DNA of 13,646 nucleotides, taken from NCBI GenBank assembly GCA_023143305.1, contig JAGLHV010000009.1, positions 1 through 13,646 on the forward strand, given 5' to 3'. This DNA comes from a bacterium. Its GTDB lineage: Bacteria > CBDUZB01 > JAGLHV01. Each line of letters opens with the position of its first letter. The stretch's first letter is position 1. The notes beneath the pieces were generated by a model. The model was given only the letters and a program-made list of their open reading frames with translations, did no database searches and was not told the DNA's origin. Position numbers and translations under genes: made by a program. Positions 1-7,739 of this stretch are shown here, piece by piece.

Positions 1-1
1 A

Positions 2-2590
2 ATTCGCATTTTATTTCCGCCGGAAAAAATAAAAACAATTTTAACAGGGCAATTAACTGAATTTTTAAATCGGGAAGTCAGGATGGAAAAAATTAGTATT
101 GGATTGTTTAAAGGAATTACCGTTGAAGGATTAAAAATTTCACAATTGTCAACTTTTCAGGAAGGGACTTTTATATCAGCCAAAGAATTTGTAGTTAAAT
201 ATTATTTATTGGCTTTATTAAAGAAAAAGTTAGTTGTTAGTAAAATAGTATTAGTTGAGCCACAAATTGCATTGGAGCAAATAGGGGATGGAAAGTTTAA
301 TTTTAGTGATTTAATGGAAAAAAGTTCAACCGAAAAAGAAAAAAATATTGAGGGAAAAAAGCAGTCTAAATCAGTCGAAGATAAAAAAAGCGATTTTTCT
401 TTTTTAGTTTCGAAGGTTAAAATTTCAAAAGGGACGGTTTCTTTCAAAGACAAGTTTACTAATAAATTTGATACAACTATCGAAGAAATCAATTTAGAAG
501 TGAAAAATGCTAATTTGTTAACTCCTTTTAAGGTAGATCTCTCTTTTAAAGGGAAAGTTGTTTTGAATAAAAAAGAATTAAATGGAAAAGTTAAGTTTAA
601 GAGTAAAGTTAGTTTGTCTAATTTAGAATTGGACAAAGTCAAAATAGATATTGAGCAACTGAGTTTTACCAGTAACCAAATGGGTGCTAATCTTTTCGGA
701 CAGGTAAAAAACATAAATAATCCTTTGTTTGATTTTAGTTTTTCATTTAACCTGAATTCCATTGATAAAATTAAACAATTACTGGATTTGTCTTTTCCTG
801 AAGGGTTGGTAATAAAAGGAGAATCTGTTTTGAAAGGGAAAGTGAAGGGAAATTTAAAGGATGTTTTTGTTGAATCAAATTTAGATTTTTCCGGGTTGGA
901 ATTAAAATACGGGAATCTTTTTAAAAAAACCCGGCAAATGCCGGCGAATATTAACTTCGCAGTTAATTTTAAGGAAACAGAAGAAAAGAAAAAACAATTG
1001 AAGGTAAACTCTGCAGAGCTCTTGTTTTCCAATCTTAAGTTAAAGAGTAAGGGGCTAATTAATAATCTTGATAATCCCTATATAGATTTGGATTTGGATT
1101 TGCAAATAAATTCTGTTGATAAAATCAGGGATTTTTTGCAATTACCTTTCCCTAAAGATTTTATTTTCACTGGAAAGTCCATATTAAAGAGTAAACTTAA
1201 AGGTACCTTAAAAAATATTTTTATTGAATCAATGCTGGATTTTTCCGGGGTAGAAATGAAATACAGCAATATTTTTAAAAAAACGCAACAGGTTCCCGCG
1301 CATATTAAATTAGCAGTTAATTATCAGGAAACACCCCGGGATAAGAGGCAAATAAAGATAAATTCAGCGGAATTTTTATTTTCTGATTTTAAACTAAAAA
1401 TGCAAAAAGCAATATTTAATCTTGATAAACAGCAACTGGTTGGTAATTTATTTACCAATCAGTTTAATTTACAAAAATTTGCCGACATTTCTGAATTAAT
1501 TCCAAAATATAAAATCAAGGGGATAATGGGAATAAAGACTGATTTAAGCGGGGATGTTAAAAAACTTAAATTCAAAGGTAATTTTAAACTAAATAATTTT
1601 CAGGCGGAGTATAAAAAGAATAAAATAACCGATTTTACTGCCGACATTGATTTTAGTCAACAAAGCATTAACACAAAAAAATTTACGGCTAAAATGAATG
1701 GTGCTGATTTTAAAATAAATAAGCTTTTTGTGAAAAACTTTAAGTCGCCGGATATTTCTTTTGAGGGTTCTTTGTCAGAATTGGATTTTGATAAAATTTT
1801 CTTTTTATTTCCTCCCCTGCCTCAAGGAGAAAAAATTTCTAAAAAAGAAAAAAAAGTTGTTTCTTCCGGTACTAAAAAAATTCCGGGGATGAAAATTAAA
1901 ACAAGAGGTAAATTTAAAGTTGGAAAAATAATCCATAGTAATTATCGGGGGAACAATATAGAGTTAAAGTGGACATTTGGGAATCTTACGGCAGATTTAG
2001 GAAAACTTTCCGGAAAAGCTTTTGTCACTATGGGAAAAGGAAAAATATATAATCTTACCGCTTTAGCTTCCAAGTCTAAACTGCTTAAAGCATTGCTTTC
2101 CCCGGTTCTTTTATTACAGAAATTAGAAAAAAAAGGACTGGTTAAAAATGTTGATTCTCTGGGGGGAGAAATTTCTTATAACAGAATTAAAGGAGATTAT
2201 ATTTTTAACCGGGGGATAATGACAGAAGAAAGTTTTGTTTATACTTTAAGTTCGGATATTTTCTCTAAGGGAAAGATTGATTTAGTTAAAGAAAAACTGG
2301 ATTTACAGATGGATGTTAAATTGCCCAAGGGAAAAGGAAAAGAGCTGGCAGCTTATACCGAAGTCGATAAAGACGGTCGTGTAATTTTAACCTTTTTCAT
2401 TAAAGGAAATTATGATAATCCTAAAATTAAACCCAAACTTAAAAAAGCAAAAGAAGTAATAAAACAAAAAGTTGTGGAAGAAATATTTAAAAAAATAAAG
2501 ATTAAAGGGGAAAACGGAGAGGAAAAACCCGAGGATATACTTAAAGAAAAAGCACGCGACTTATTAGATAATTTGTGGAAGAAAAAATAA
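2..2590 (+). CDS. AsmA-family outer-membrane/envelope protein, 5'-truncated by window edge
   Basis: Large AsmA-like protein, a family linked to lipid transport and outer-membrane assembly in diderm bacteria and normally anchored in the inner membrane by one N-terminal helix, with the rest periplasmic. An ATG at 83 exists, but the frame is open back to base 2. The 27 upstream codons read like the family's N-terminal region (a hydrophobic stretch, PPEK, then LTEFLNREVR before the IGLFKGITVEGLKIS segment), so the true start and membrane anchor probably lie left of the window. The protein is Lys/Ile/Phe/Leu-rich with alternating polar and apolar residues, as expected for long beta-rich repeats. 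Two neighbouring internal repeats (752-1045, 1106-1399) are clear. The last ~230 residues (GKFKVGKI..., a segment on G-x-G-K-I-Y-N-L-T, then SSDIFSKGKIDL) match the AsmA C-terminal domain. It ends in a Lys/Glu-rich tail. Family assignment is strong; the cargo is unknown. Confidence 0.85.
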   Translation: MRILFPPEKIKTILTGQLTEFLNREVRMEKISIGLFKGITVEGLKISQLSTFQEGTFISAKEFVVKYYLLALLKKKLVVSKIVLVEPQIALEQIGDGKFNFSDLMEKSSTEKEKNIEGKKQSKSVEDKKSDFSFLVSKVKISKGTVSFKDKFTNKFDTTIEEINLEVKNANLLTPFKVDLSFKGKVVLNKKELNGKVKFKSKVSLSNLELDKVKIDIEQLSFTSNQMGANLFGQVKNINNPLFDFSFSFNLNSIDKIKQLLDLSFPEGLVIKGESVLKGKVKGNLKDVFVESNLDFSGLELKYGNLFKKTRQMPANINFAVNFKETEEKKKQLKVNSAELLFSNLKLKSKGLINNLDNPYIDLDLDLQINSVDKIRDFLQLPFPKDFIFTGKSILKSKLKGTLKNIFIESMLDFSGVEMKYSNIFKKTQQVPAHIKLAVNYQETPRDKRQIKINSAEFLFSDFKLKMQKAIFNLDKQQLVGNLFTNQFNLQKFADISELIPKYKIKGIMGIKTDLSGDVKKLKFKGNFKLNNFQAEYKKNKITDFTADIDFSQQSINTKKFTAKMNGADFKINKLFVKNFKSPDISFEGSLSELDFDKIFFLFPPLPQGEKISKKEKKVVSSGTKKIPGMKIKTRGKFKVGKIIHSNYRGNNIELKWTFGNLTADLGKLSGKAFVTMGKGKIYNLTALASKSKLLKALLSPVLLLQKLEKKGLVKNVDSLGGEISYNRIKGDYIFNRGIMTEESFVYTLSSDIFSKGKIDLVKEKLDLQMDVKLPKGKGKELAAYTEVDKDGRVILTFFIKGNYDNPKIKPKLKKAKEVIKQKVVEEIFKKIKIKGENGEEKPEDILKEKARDLLDNLWKKK
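752..1399 (+). repeat. Tandem internal duplication within the AsmA-like gene (period 354 bases)
   Basis: Two 98-codon blocks, 752-1045 and 1106-1399, are offset by exactly 354 bases (118 codons). Comparing them residue by residue gives 56 of 98 identical amino acids. Shared landmarks are NS-x-DKI, the block LDFSG-x-E-x-KY-x-N-x-FKKT, AVN-x-x-ET and NSAE-x-LFS. DNA similarity is also visible, for example around TTGAATCAA...GATTTTTCCGGG. A much weaker third copy seems to follow (from about 1410: FNLQKF..., KIKG, LNNFQAEYK). This indicates growth of the protein by in-frame duplication. Confidence 0.9.
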
Positions 2591-2651
2591 TTACAAAAAA
2601 CAACTTAATTATATAAAAAATTTGATTTTAAATTAAAGGAAAGGAAAAAAA

Positions 2652-3326
2652 ATGTTTTTGTTTTGGCGTTTAATTTTAGCACATTTATTAGCTGATTTTA
2701 CTCTGCAGACGAATAAAATTGCCGAAGTTAAAAGTAAAAATATTTTTGGGGTTATGGTTCATACCCTTATTTTTTTCATGCTGAGTTTGTTTTTGTATAA
2801 TAATTTTTTAGAAAATAACTGGATTTATATTGTTGTTATTGCCCTTTCGCATTTTTTTATTGATACTATGAGGATTGTTGTAATAAAAAAATATAGGAAA
2901 AAAGATAGTGTTTTGTTTTTTATTGTAGATCAAATTTTACATATTTCGATTATTTTTTTAGTATGGAAGTTTTTTCTTGTTCTTTCAGCCCCTTTAATGA
3001 GGGAGAGATGGGTAATTGTTTTGGCGTTATATATTATTGCTACGCACTTTACAACTATTTTTATTTATTACCTTAAAAATTTTGACGAAACAAGTATAAA
3101 AGGAAAAGAAAAATATTATGGAATAGCAGAAAGAACAATTATTTTTTTCTGTTTACTTTTGCCGGGTTTTTGGAAAGTGCTTTTTCCCTTAGTCTGGATG
3201 GGGAGATTTTTTCTGGCTAAGACCCGAATAAAAGAGCAATTAGATTATTCCCGGGGAAATATAATTGTAGGGAGTGGCATGGCTATTATTGCAGGAATAA
3301 TTGCCAGAATAGTATATATTTATTGA
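2652..3326 (+). CDS. DUF3307 family integral membrane protein
   Basis: A 224-residue, strongly hydrophobic protein. The N-terminus (FWRLILAHLLADFTLQTNKIAEVKS) is the hallmark of the DUF3307 family: an LxxHLLxDF-type segment followed by Q and K. A second conserved His-containing segment (ALSHFFIDTMRI) lies near residues 64-76. I count about five or six membrane segments (approx. residues 30-50, 55-72, 93-117, 121-140, 160-180, 205-223). No enzymatic function is known to me for this family. The start is supported by a purine-rich ribosome-binding stretch (AAAGGAAAGG, 2636-2645) just upstream. It lies 61 bases after the AsmA-like gene in the same direction and could be co-transcribed with it. 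Confidence 0.8.
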   Translation: MFLFWRLILAHLLADFTLQTNKIAEVKSKNIFGVMVHTLIFFMLSLFLYNNFLENNWIYIVVIALSHFFIDTMRIVVIKKYRKKDSVLFFIVDQILHISIIFLVWKFFLVLSAPLMRERWVIVLALYIIATHFTTIFIYYLKNFDETSIKGKEKYYGIAERTIIFFCLLLPGFWKVLFPLVWMGRFFLAKTRIKEQLDYSRGNIIVGSGMAIIAGIIARIVYIY

Positions 3327-3331
3327 GAAAA

Positions 3332-3356
3332 ACGGCTAAAAATTCCAAAGAGCCGT
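3332..3356. other. Small hairpin after the DUF3307 gene
   Basis: ACGGCT at 3332-3337 is the reverse complement of AGCCGT at 3351-3356, with a 13-base loop, just after the stop codon of the DUF3307 gene. The 6-bp stem is GC-rich for this sequence, but no T-run follows on the + strand; the T-rich tail would be on the minus strand, where there is no gene. It may be a weak transcription end or RNA 3' stabiliser, or chance. The rest of the gap to thiC (3357-3531) shows no gene and no recognisable TPP or cobalamin riboswitch core. Confidence 0.25.
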
Positions 3357-3513
3357 AAAACACAGTTTTATAGATAGTTTAATCCGAAATTTTTCCTTAG
3401 AATACAAAATCCAAAAACATGATAATTTAGAAGAAGGGGCTTTTAAATTTAGCAAAAGAAAAATTTAGTTTGATGGTTTAGTTGATTCAAGGGTGTTTCA
3501 AGAACATTATATA

Positions 3514-3520
3514 AAAGGAG
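3514..3520 (+). promoter_or_regulatory. Ribosome-binding site fixing the thiC start at 3532
   Basis: AAAGGAG lies 11 bases before ATG 3532. An upstream in-frame GTG at 3493 would add 13 residues ([12 protein letters not shown] after the initiator) and would put this Shine-Dalgarno sequence inside the gene, with no comparable site in front of it. ATG 3532 also gives the usual short-ThiC N-terminus ([16 protein letters not shown]). Confidence 0.8.
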
Positions 3521-3531
3521 AAAAAAGAAAA

Positions 3532-4851
3532 ATGATACAGTTGAAGGCAGCTGGAGAGAAAAAAATTACGCCGGAAATGGAAATAGTTGCGGACCATGAA
3601 AGTTTGTCACCGGAATTTATTCGAAAGGGTGTACAAGAGGGGAAAATAGTAATTCTTCAAAATAAATTAAGAAAAACATCTTTGTTGAAATTAGGAAAAA
3701 ATAAAAACAGAAAATTTAAACCGGTAGGTATAGGTAAAGGCTTAAGAACTAAAGTCAATGCCAATATCGGGACGTCTTTTGATTATGGAAGTTTAATCGA
3801 AGAAAAGAAGAAGTTGGGAGCAGCTGTCAGAGTAGGTGCAGATGTATTAATGGACCTGTCTACAGGAAAAAATTTAAAAGAAATTAGAAGAATGATTTTA
3901 AAAGAATCTCCCTTGCCTTTAGGAACGGTTCCTATTTATCAGGTAGCACGAAAAACCATGGAAAAAGGAAAAGATATTAAAAATATGACGGCAGGAGATA
4001 TGTTTAATGTTATTGAAGCACAGGCAAAAGAAGGTGTTGATTTTATGACTTTACATTGTGGGGTAACCCGGAATGTTTTAGATGTTTTGAAGAAAAATAA
4101 AAGGATAATGGGTATAGTGAGTAGGGGGGGGGCTTTTTTGGCTAATTGGATTCTTTTTAATAAACGCGAAAATCCTCTTTACGAGAAGTTCGATAAAATT
4201 TTGGAAATTGCACAAACTTACGATGTTACCTTAAGTTTAGGAGATGGTTTGCGTCCGGGTTGTTTGGCAGATTCTTTAGATTTTGCTCAACTGGAAGAAC
4301 TTTCTATTTTAGGTGAATTAGCCAAAAGAGCGAGGAGAAAAAATGTTCAGGTAATAATTGAAGGGCCTGGACATGTTCCCTTAAATCAGATAGAAACTAG
4401 TATAATGTTAGAAAAAAGTTTATGTCAGGAAACTCCTTTCTATGTTTTAGGTCCTTTAGTTACTGATATAGCTCCCGGGTATGATCATATTACTTCAGCA
4501 ATCGGAGGAGCAATGGCGGCTTCTTACGGAGCAGATTTTTTATGTTATGTTACCCCTGCAGAACACTTATCTTTACCTTCGGTAAAGGATGTGGAAGAGG
4601 GGGTAATTGCTTCACGCATTGCTGCTCATGCAGCTGATATAGTAAAGGGTGTAAAAAATAGTCTTGAATGGGATATTAAGATGGCCAAAGCGCGCAGGGC
4701 ACTGGATTGGGATGCCCAAAAAAAATTGTGTATCAACCCGAAAAGATTCAAGAAAAAAGTTAGGGTAGAAAATTCTTTACTTAAAACAAGAAATAAAAAA
4801 GAAAAACCATGTACTATGTGCGGGGAGTTTTGCGTTTTAAAATTACAGTAA
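3532..4851 (+). CDS. thiC: Phosphomethylpyrimidine synthase ThiC (short form); BzaF-type paralogue possible
   Basis: ThiC is a non-canonical radical SAM enzyme that turns aminoimidazole ribotide into hydroxymethylpyrimidine phosphate for thiamine. The 439-residue form starting at ATG 3532 lacks the long N-terminal domain of proteobacterial ThiC, like archaeal and anaerobe versions. Visible family motifs: NANIGTS (77-82), [12 protein letters not shown] (101-112), SRGG (197-200), SLGDGLRPG (235-243), [10 protein letters not shown] (277-286) and TPAEHLSLP (341-349). Residues H281 and H345 correspond to the two metal-binding histidines. The C-terminal cluster motif is C427-x2-C430-x3-C434 (CTMCGEFC), one residue tighter than the CX2CX4C of classical ThiC. 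A paralogue, BzaF, makes hydroxybenzimidazole for cobamides in anaerobes and looks similar, so the exact reaction is less certain than the family. No TPP riboswitch is seen upstream. cinA starts 17 bases after the stop. Confidence 0.9.
   Translation: MIQLKAAGEKKITPEMEIVADHESLSPEFIRKGVQEGKIVILQNKLRKTSLLKLGKNKNRKFKPVGIGKGLRTKVNANIGTSFDYGSLIEEKKKLGAAVRVGADVLMDLSTGKNLKEIRRMILKESPLPLGTVPIYQVARKTMEKGKDIKNMTAGDMFNVIEAQAKEGVDFMTLHCGVTRNVLDVLKKNKRIMGIVSRGGAFLANWILFNKRENPLYEKFDKILEIAQTYDVTLSLGDGLRPGCLADSLDFAQLEELSILGELAKRARRKNVQVIIEGPGHVPLNQIETSIMLEKSLCQETPFYVLGPLVTDIAPGYDHITSAIGGAMAASYGADFLCYVTPAEHLSLPSVKDVEEGVIASRIAAHAADIVKGVKNSLEWDIKMAKARRALDWDAQKKLCINPKRFKKKVRVENSLLKTRNKKEKPCTMCGEFCVLKLQ
4124..4132 (+). 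repeat. Run of nine G inside thiC
   Basis: Nine consecutive G span codons 198-201 (Arg-Gly-Gly-Ala) of the ThiC SRGG segment. In DNA of about 30% G+C such a run is unexpected. It is slippage-prone: loss or gain of one base would destroy ThiC. Confidence 0.9.
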
Positions 4852-4868
4852 AAGGTAAAATATAAAAC

Positions 4869-6131
4869 ATGCATACAGAACTAATCAATATCGGAACGGA
4901 ACTGTTAAGAGGGCATTTAAATACTAACAGTGCCTATATTAGCCGGGAATTAACGAATATAGGGATAGAAGTAAATTTAATTAGTACTGTGGAAGACAAG
5001 GAAAAATTATTGGAGGATTTTTTTAAAAAAGCAATTGAAAGGTCTCAGGTTATTATTACTACCGGTGGATTAGGTCCTACTTTTGATGATTTAACCAGGG
5101 ATATAATGGCTAAAGTAATCAATTTAAAGTTGGTATTTGACAGAGAAGTTATGCATAATATAGCGGCTCATTTTGCTAAAAGGAACTTGGAAATGCCGCA
5201 AGAAAATGAAAAACAGGCTTATATCATTGAAGGAGCGAAAGTAATTCCTAATTTAACGGGAACTGCTCCCGGAATGATTATTCAATTAAAGAAAATGACG
5301 GTAGGTCCTATAATCATTATGCTTCCCGGTCCTCCTTCAGAAATGCAACCAATGATGAAAAAAAAAGTTTTACCTTTTTTGAAAATAAGATATGAACATA
5401 AAATCAGAAAATCTATTATGTTACATGCTTGCGGGTTGCCCGAGTCAGCAGTAGAAGAAAAAATTAGAGACTTAATACGAATAGAGAAAAAAATAGGCGG
5501 ACTAAATTTTAGTTTGCGGGCACATGGTGCTATTGTTGATCTAGAGATTTCTGCTCAGGGAGAAGATGAAATACTTATAGATGAAGTTTTATTTAAAATA
5601 AAATCAGAAATTTATCAGCGACTGGGAGATAGTATTTATGGTGAAAATCGGGAAACTTTAGAGGCTGTTGTGGGAAAACTTTTAAATAGAAGAAAACTAA
5701 CTTTAGCTATTGCCGAATCCTGTAGCGGGGGATTGATTGCCCACCGGATGACTAATATTGCAGGAAGTTCTGTTTATTTTAAGCAAGGAATAATTGCTTA
5801 TAGCAATGAAGTTAAGATTAATATGTTAAAAGTAAAAAAAAGAGATTTAGATCTGTTTGGGGCTGTTAGTAAAGAAGTAGCTTTATCGATGGCTGAGGGA
5901 ATAAGGCAAAGTGCTCAGGTAGATATAGGTTTAGCAACTACGGGCATTGCCGGACCAACAGGCGGGTCATTATCTAAACCTGTCGGGTTGGTTTATTTGG
6001 CTTTCGTTTCGGCTAAAAAGAGAGAATGCAAAGAATGTAGATTTGTGGGGAAACGTGAAAAAATTAAAGAAGAAGTAGCTGATGCTGTGTTTGATTTATT
6101 AAGAAAACAATTGATAACGGATAAGAATTAA
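4869..6131 (+). CDS. cinA: CinA: MoCF-like domain fused to nicotinamide-nucleotide amidase
   Basis: Full-length CinA, 420 residues, with both usual domains. Residues ~1-170 form the molybdopterin-binding-like (COG1058) domain, which in characterised homologues has ADP-ribose pyrophosphatase activity; motifs are INIGTELLRG (6-15), TTGGLGPTFDD (64-74) and LPGPPSEM (152-159). Residues ~260-415 form the CinA C-terminal/PncC domain, which deamidates NMN to nicotinate mononucleotide in pyridine-nucleotide salvage; motifs are AESCSGG (282-288), GIIAYSNEVK (307-316) and TTGIAGPTGG (357-366), including the conserved Ser of SCSGG. It is a cytosolic enzyme. The start ATG 4869 is 17 bases after thiC, with only a weak AAAAGG upstream, suggesting co-transcription. 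The name comes from competence induction in some species; that role cannot be assumed here. Confidence 0.95.
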   Translation: MHTELINIGTELLRGHLNTNSAYISRELTNIGIEVNLISTVEDKEKLLEDFFKKAIERSQVIITTGGLGPTFDDLTRDIMAKVINLKLVFDREVMHNIAAHFAKRNLEMPQENEKQAYIIEGAKVIPNLTGTAPGMIIQLKKMTVGPIIIMLPGPPSEMQPMMKKKVLPFLKIRYEHKIRKSIMLHACGLPESAVEEKIRDLIRIEKKIGGLNFSLRAHGAIVDLEISAQGEDEILIDEVLFKIKSEIYQRLGDSIYGENRETLEAVVGKLLNRRKLTLAIAESCSGGLIAHRMTNIAGSSVYFKQGIIAYSNEVKINMLKVKKRDLDLFGAVSKEVALSMAEGIRQSAQVDIGLATTGIAGPTGGSLSKPVGLVYLAFVSAKKRECKECRFVGKREKIKEEVADAVFDLLRKQLITDKN

Positions 6132-6156
6132 AGGGGAATGAAGTAATTGAAAAAAC

Positions 6157-6185
6157 TTGACTTTTTTTGTTTTATATATTATATT
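6157..6185 (+). promoter_or_regulatory. Candidate sigma70-type promoter before the ATPase/mglBA cluster
   Basis: TTGACT (6157-6162), a 17-base spacer, then TATATT (6180-6185); each box matches 5 of 6 consensus bases. It lies in the 205-base gap after cinA and would give a leader of about 145 bases before ATG 6337. AT-rich DNA yields such matches by chance. A perfect TATAAT at 6288-6293 closer to the gene has no recognisable -35 box. Confidence 0.4.
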
Positions 6186-6292
6186 GATTGTTACTGAATA
6201 GAAAAACTACCTAAAACAAGATAACTTCAAGGAACAAACCATAAATTTTAAATTCAAAATAGTAAAGAAATATTCTTTTAAGCAAATTATAA

Positions 6293-6322
6293 TAGTTATT
6301 TATTTGAATACAGTAATAACTA
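6293..6322. promoter_or_regulatory. Inverted repeat upstream of the ATPase gene (possible operator or leader hairpin)
   Basis: TAGTTATT (6293-6300) and AATAACTA (6315-6322) form a perfect 8-bp inverted repeat around a 14-base centre. It abuts the TATAAT at 6288-6293 and ends 14 bases before the start codon. This is a plausible place for a repressor dimer or leader hairpin. The half-sites do not match the Crp (TGTGA/TCACA) or Fnr (TTGAT/ATCAA) consensus. Confidence 0.3.
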
Positions 6323-6336
6323 ATACTTGAGGGATT

Positions 6337-7161
6337 ATGTATAAAGATTTTTTTGGATTCAAAGAATTGCCTTTTGAAACCGGTTTAGAGGTAAATCTTT
6401 GTTATGAAAGTGAACGAAAATATAAAATAGAAAAAGAAATCTTAGAAACCATAAAACAATTTAAGGTTCCTTTCCTAACAATTACGGGAAAGAAGGGTTC
6501 AGGAAAAAGCACTTTAGGAATAAAACTTTTAAGAGAGTTACTAAGGGAAGATGATTATAATGCTGCTTTGCTGATTGTTACCGGTGAACAGACTGATTTT
6601 GAGGCACTTTCTAAAGGAATAGTAAGGCAGGTTAATAGTTCAGGATCAAAAATAAAAAGTATTACCGATTTTATAGAGGAGAAATATAATACAGAAAAGA
6701 AACGAACACTTTTTATAATTGATAATAGTGATAATATTGCCGGAGAAAAAACACTTCTTAGCCTGTTTCGTTTAACGGAATTAAAAGATGAAAATGGAGG
6801 AAGGATAGTTAGTTTTGTTTTATTAGGGTTACCGGAAATTAATAAATGGATAGAAAAAAACGAAAAGTTTAAAAAGATAACAAAGCAATACAACATGGAG
6901 CCTTTTAGTTTTGAGGAGATGAAAGAATTTATTAATCAAAATCTTGAATTGTCCGGGGGGGGGCAGGAAATTTTTTCTGAAAAAGTAAAAGAAAAAATTT
7001 TTGAATTTTTAGATAAAAAAGATAAAATTGTTTTCCCTTTTTGGATAAATATTTTATGTGATGCAGTGCTTTTGCAGTCCTGTCTTTTAAATGAACTCTC
7101 TCCGGGAGTAAATTTAGCAGAGAATGTTTTAAAAAAAATAATATTACAGATTAAGAATTAA
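6337..7161 (+). CDS. ExeA/GspA-like AAA ATPase with degenerate Walker B
   Basis: A 274-residue soluble ATPase of the ExeA/GspA-like group. The N-terminus MYKDFFGFKELPFE is the family's signature opening. Walker A is GKKGSGKST (51-59). The Walker B region reads LFIIDNSDN, with D129 followed by N130 where the family normally has Asp-Glu; the sensor-like strand LLGLPEI (162-168) matches the usual 'GxPEL' segment. No membrane segment or peptidoglycan-binding domain is visible, unlike full ExeA, which helps assemble the type II secretin; shorter relatives occur in secretion and polysaccharide-export loci. Loss of the catalytic-type Glu suggests slow hydrolysis or a nucleotide-sensing role (inferred). 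The start ATG 6337 has GAGGG only 3 bases upstream. It is probably the first gene of the cluster; mglB follows after 44 bases. Confidence 0.8.
   Translation: MYKDFFGFKELPFETGLEVNLCYESERKYKIEKEILETIKQFKVPFLTITGKKGSGKSTLGIKLLRELLREDDYNAALLIVTGEQTDFEALSKGIVRQVNSSGSKIKSITDFIEEKYNTEKKRTLFIIDNSDNIAGEKTLLSLFRLTELKDENGGRIVSFVLLGLPEINKWIEKNEKFKKITKQYNMEPFSFEEMKEFINQNLELSGGGQEIFSEKVKEKIFEFLDKKDKIVFPFWINILCDAVLLQSCLLNELSPGVNLAENVLKKIILQIKN
6955..6963 (+). repeat. Run of nine G inside the ATPase gene
   Basis: Three GGG codons (Gly 207-209) form a nine-G run, the second one in this AT-rich window. Slippage here would truncate the last ~65 residues of the ATPase. It could also be a sequencing or assembly weak point, although the reading frame is intact as given. 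Confidence 0.9.
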
Positions 7162-7205
7162 ACGGAGCGGTTCATTTTATTATATAAAAGGAGAAAAATC
7201 AAGCA

Positions 7206-7739
7206 ATGGAGAATCATAAAATGATTACTTTTTCATCTCAGGTAGAACAAATTAATAAATTTTTAGATGATTTTATAGTTCAAACTAAAGCGATATGTAT
7301 AATTCTTATTACCAAAGACGGGCAATTAATAACCAATAGAGGGGATGTTTCTTTTATTAACACTACTGCTTTAGCGGCATTAGTGGCAGGGTCTTTTGCT
7401 GCGACAAAAGAAGTTGCCTTTCTTCTGGGAGAACAGGAATTCAGTATTCTTCTTCAACAGGGAGAAAAACGGCATGTGCATATTTCTTTGTTGGGTTCTA
7501 TTGCGATGATGGTGGTAGTGTTTGAAAATCTTGGAAGTGTAGGAAAGGTTAGATTTTATGCAAAATCAGTATCCCGGAAGGTAACAAATTCTTTAATTAA
7601 AGAAGGGAAAAAAGAAGAAGAAAGAGTGAAAATAGAGTTATCGGATTTCAAGGAATATGCTACTAATTTAATAGATACTATTTTTTCTGATTCGGATTCT
7701 AATTTTACTCCTGATGGTCAGAAAAAAAAGGAAGAATAA
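7206..7739 (+). CDS. mglB: MglB-like Roadblock/LC7 protein, predicted GAP for MglA
   Basis: A 177-residue protein with one Roadblock/LC7 domain (about residues 11-125). It matches MglB closely: KDGQLI (38-43), INTTALAALVAGSFAA (52-67), FLLGEQEFS and a final VVVFENLGSVGKVRF strand-helix. MglB homodimers bind MglA and stimulate GTP hydrolysis, and in Myxococcus set the leading/lagging pole. The C-terminus continues as a charged helix and an acidic stretch (NLIDTIFSDSDS), resembling the 'IDNLFSE' tail of Myxococcus MglB before a Lys/Glu-rich end. The start ATG 7206 follows AAAGGAG (7187-7193). Its TAA overlaps the ATG of mglA by one base (TAATG), the arrangement of translationally coupled mglBA pairs. 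It acts in the cytosol. Identification rests on sequence similarity and gene order. Confidence 0.92.
   Translation: MENHKMITFSSQVEQINKFLDDFIVQTKAICIILITKDGQLITNRGDVSFINTTALAALVAGSFAATKEVAFLLGEQEFSILLQQGEKRHVHISLLGSIAMMVVVFENLGSVGKVRFYAKSVSRKVTNSLIKEGKKEEERVKIELSDFKEYATNLIDTIFSDSDSNFTPDGQKKKEE

Noticed and set aside
202..1032. Long open frame on the minus strand inside the AsmA-like gene (about 276 codons)
   Set aside because: It lies entirely opposite a clear AsmA-family gene, its Ser/Phe/Leu-rich translation is what the reverse of Lys/Glu-rich coding DNA gives, and it has no recognisable domain.
3493..3531. GTG start extending ThiC by 13 residues
   Set aside because: It would place the only good ribosome-binding site inside the gene, and ThiC homologues begin near the ATG at 3532.
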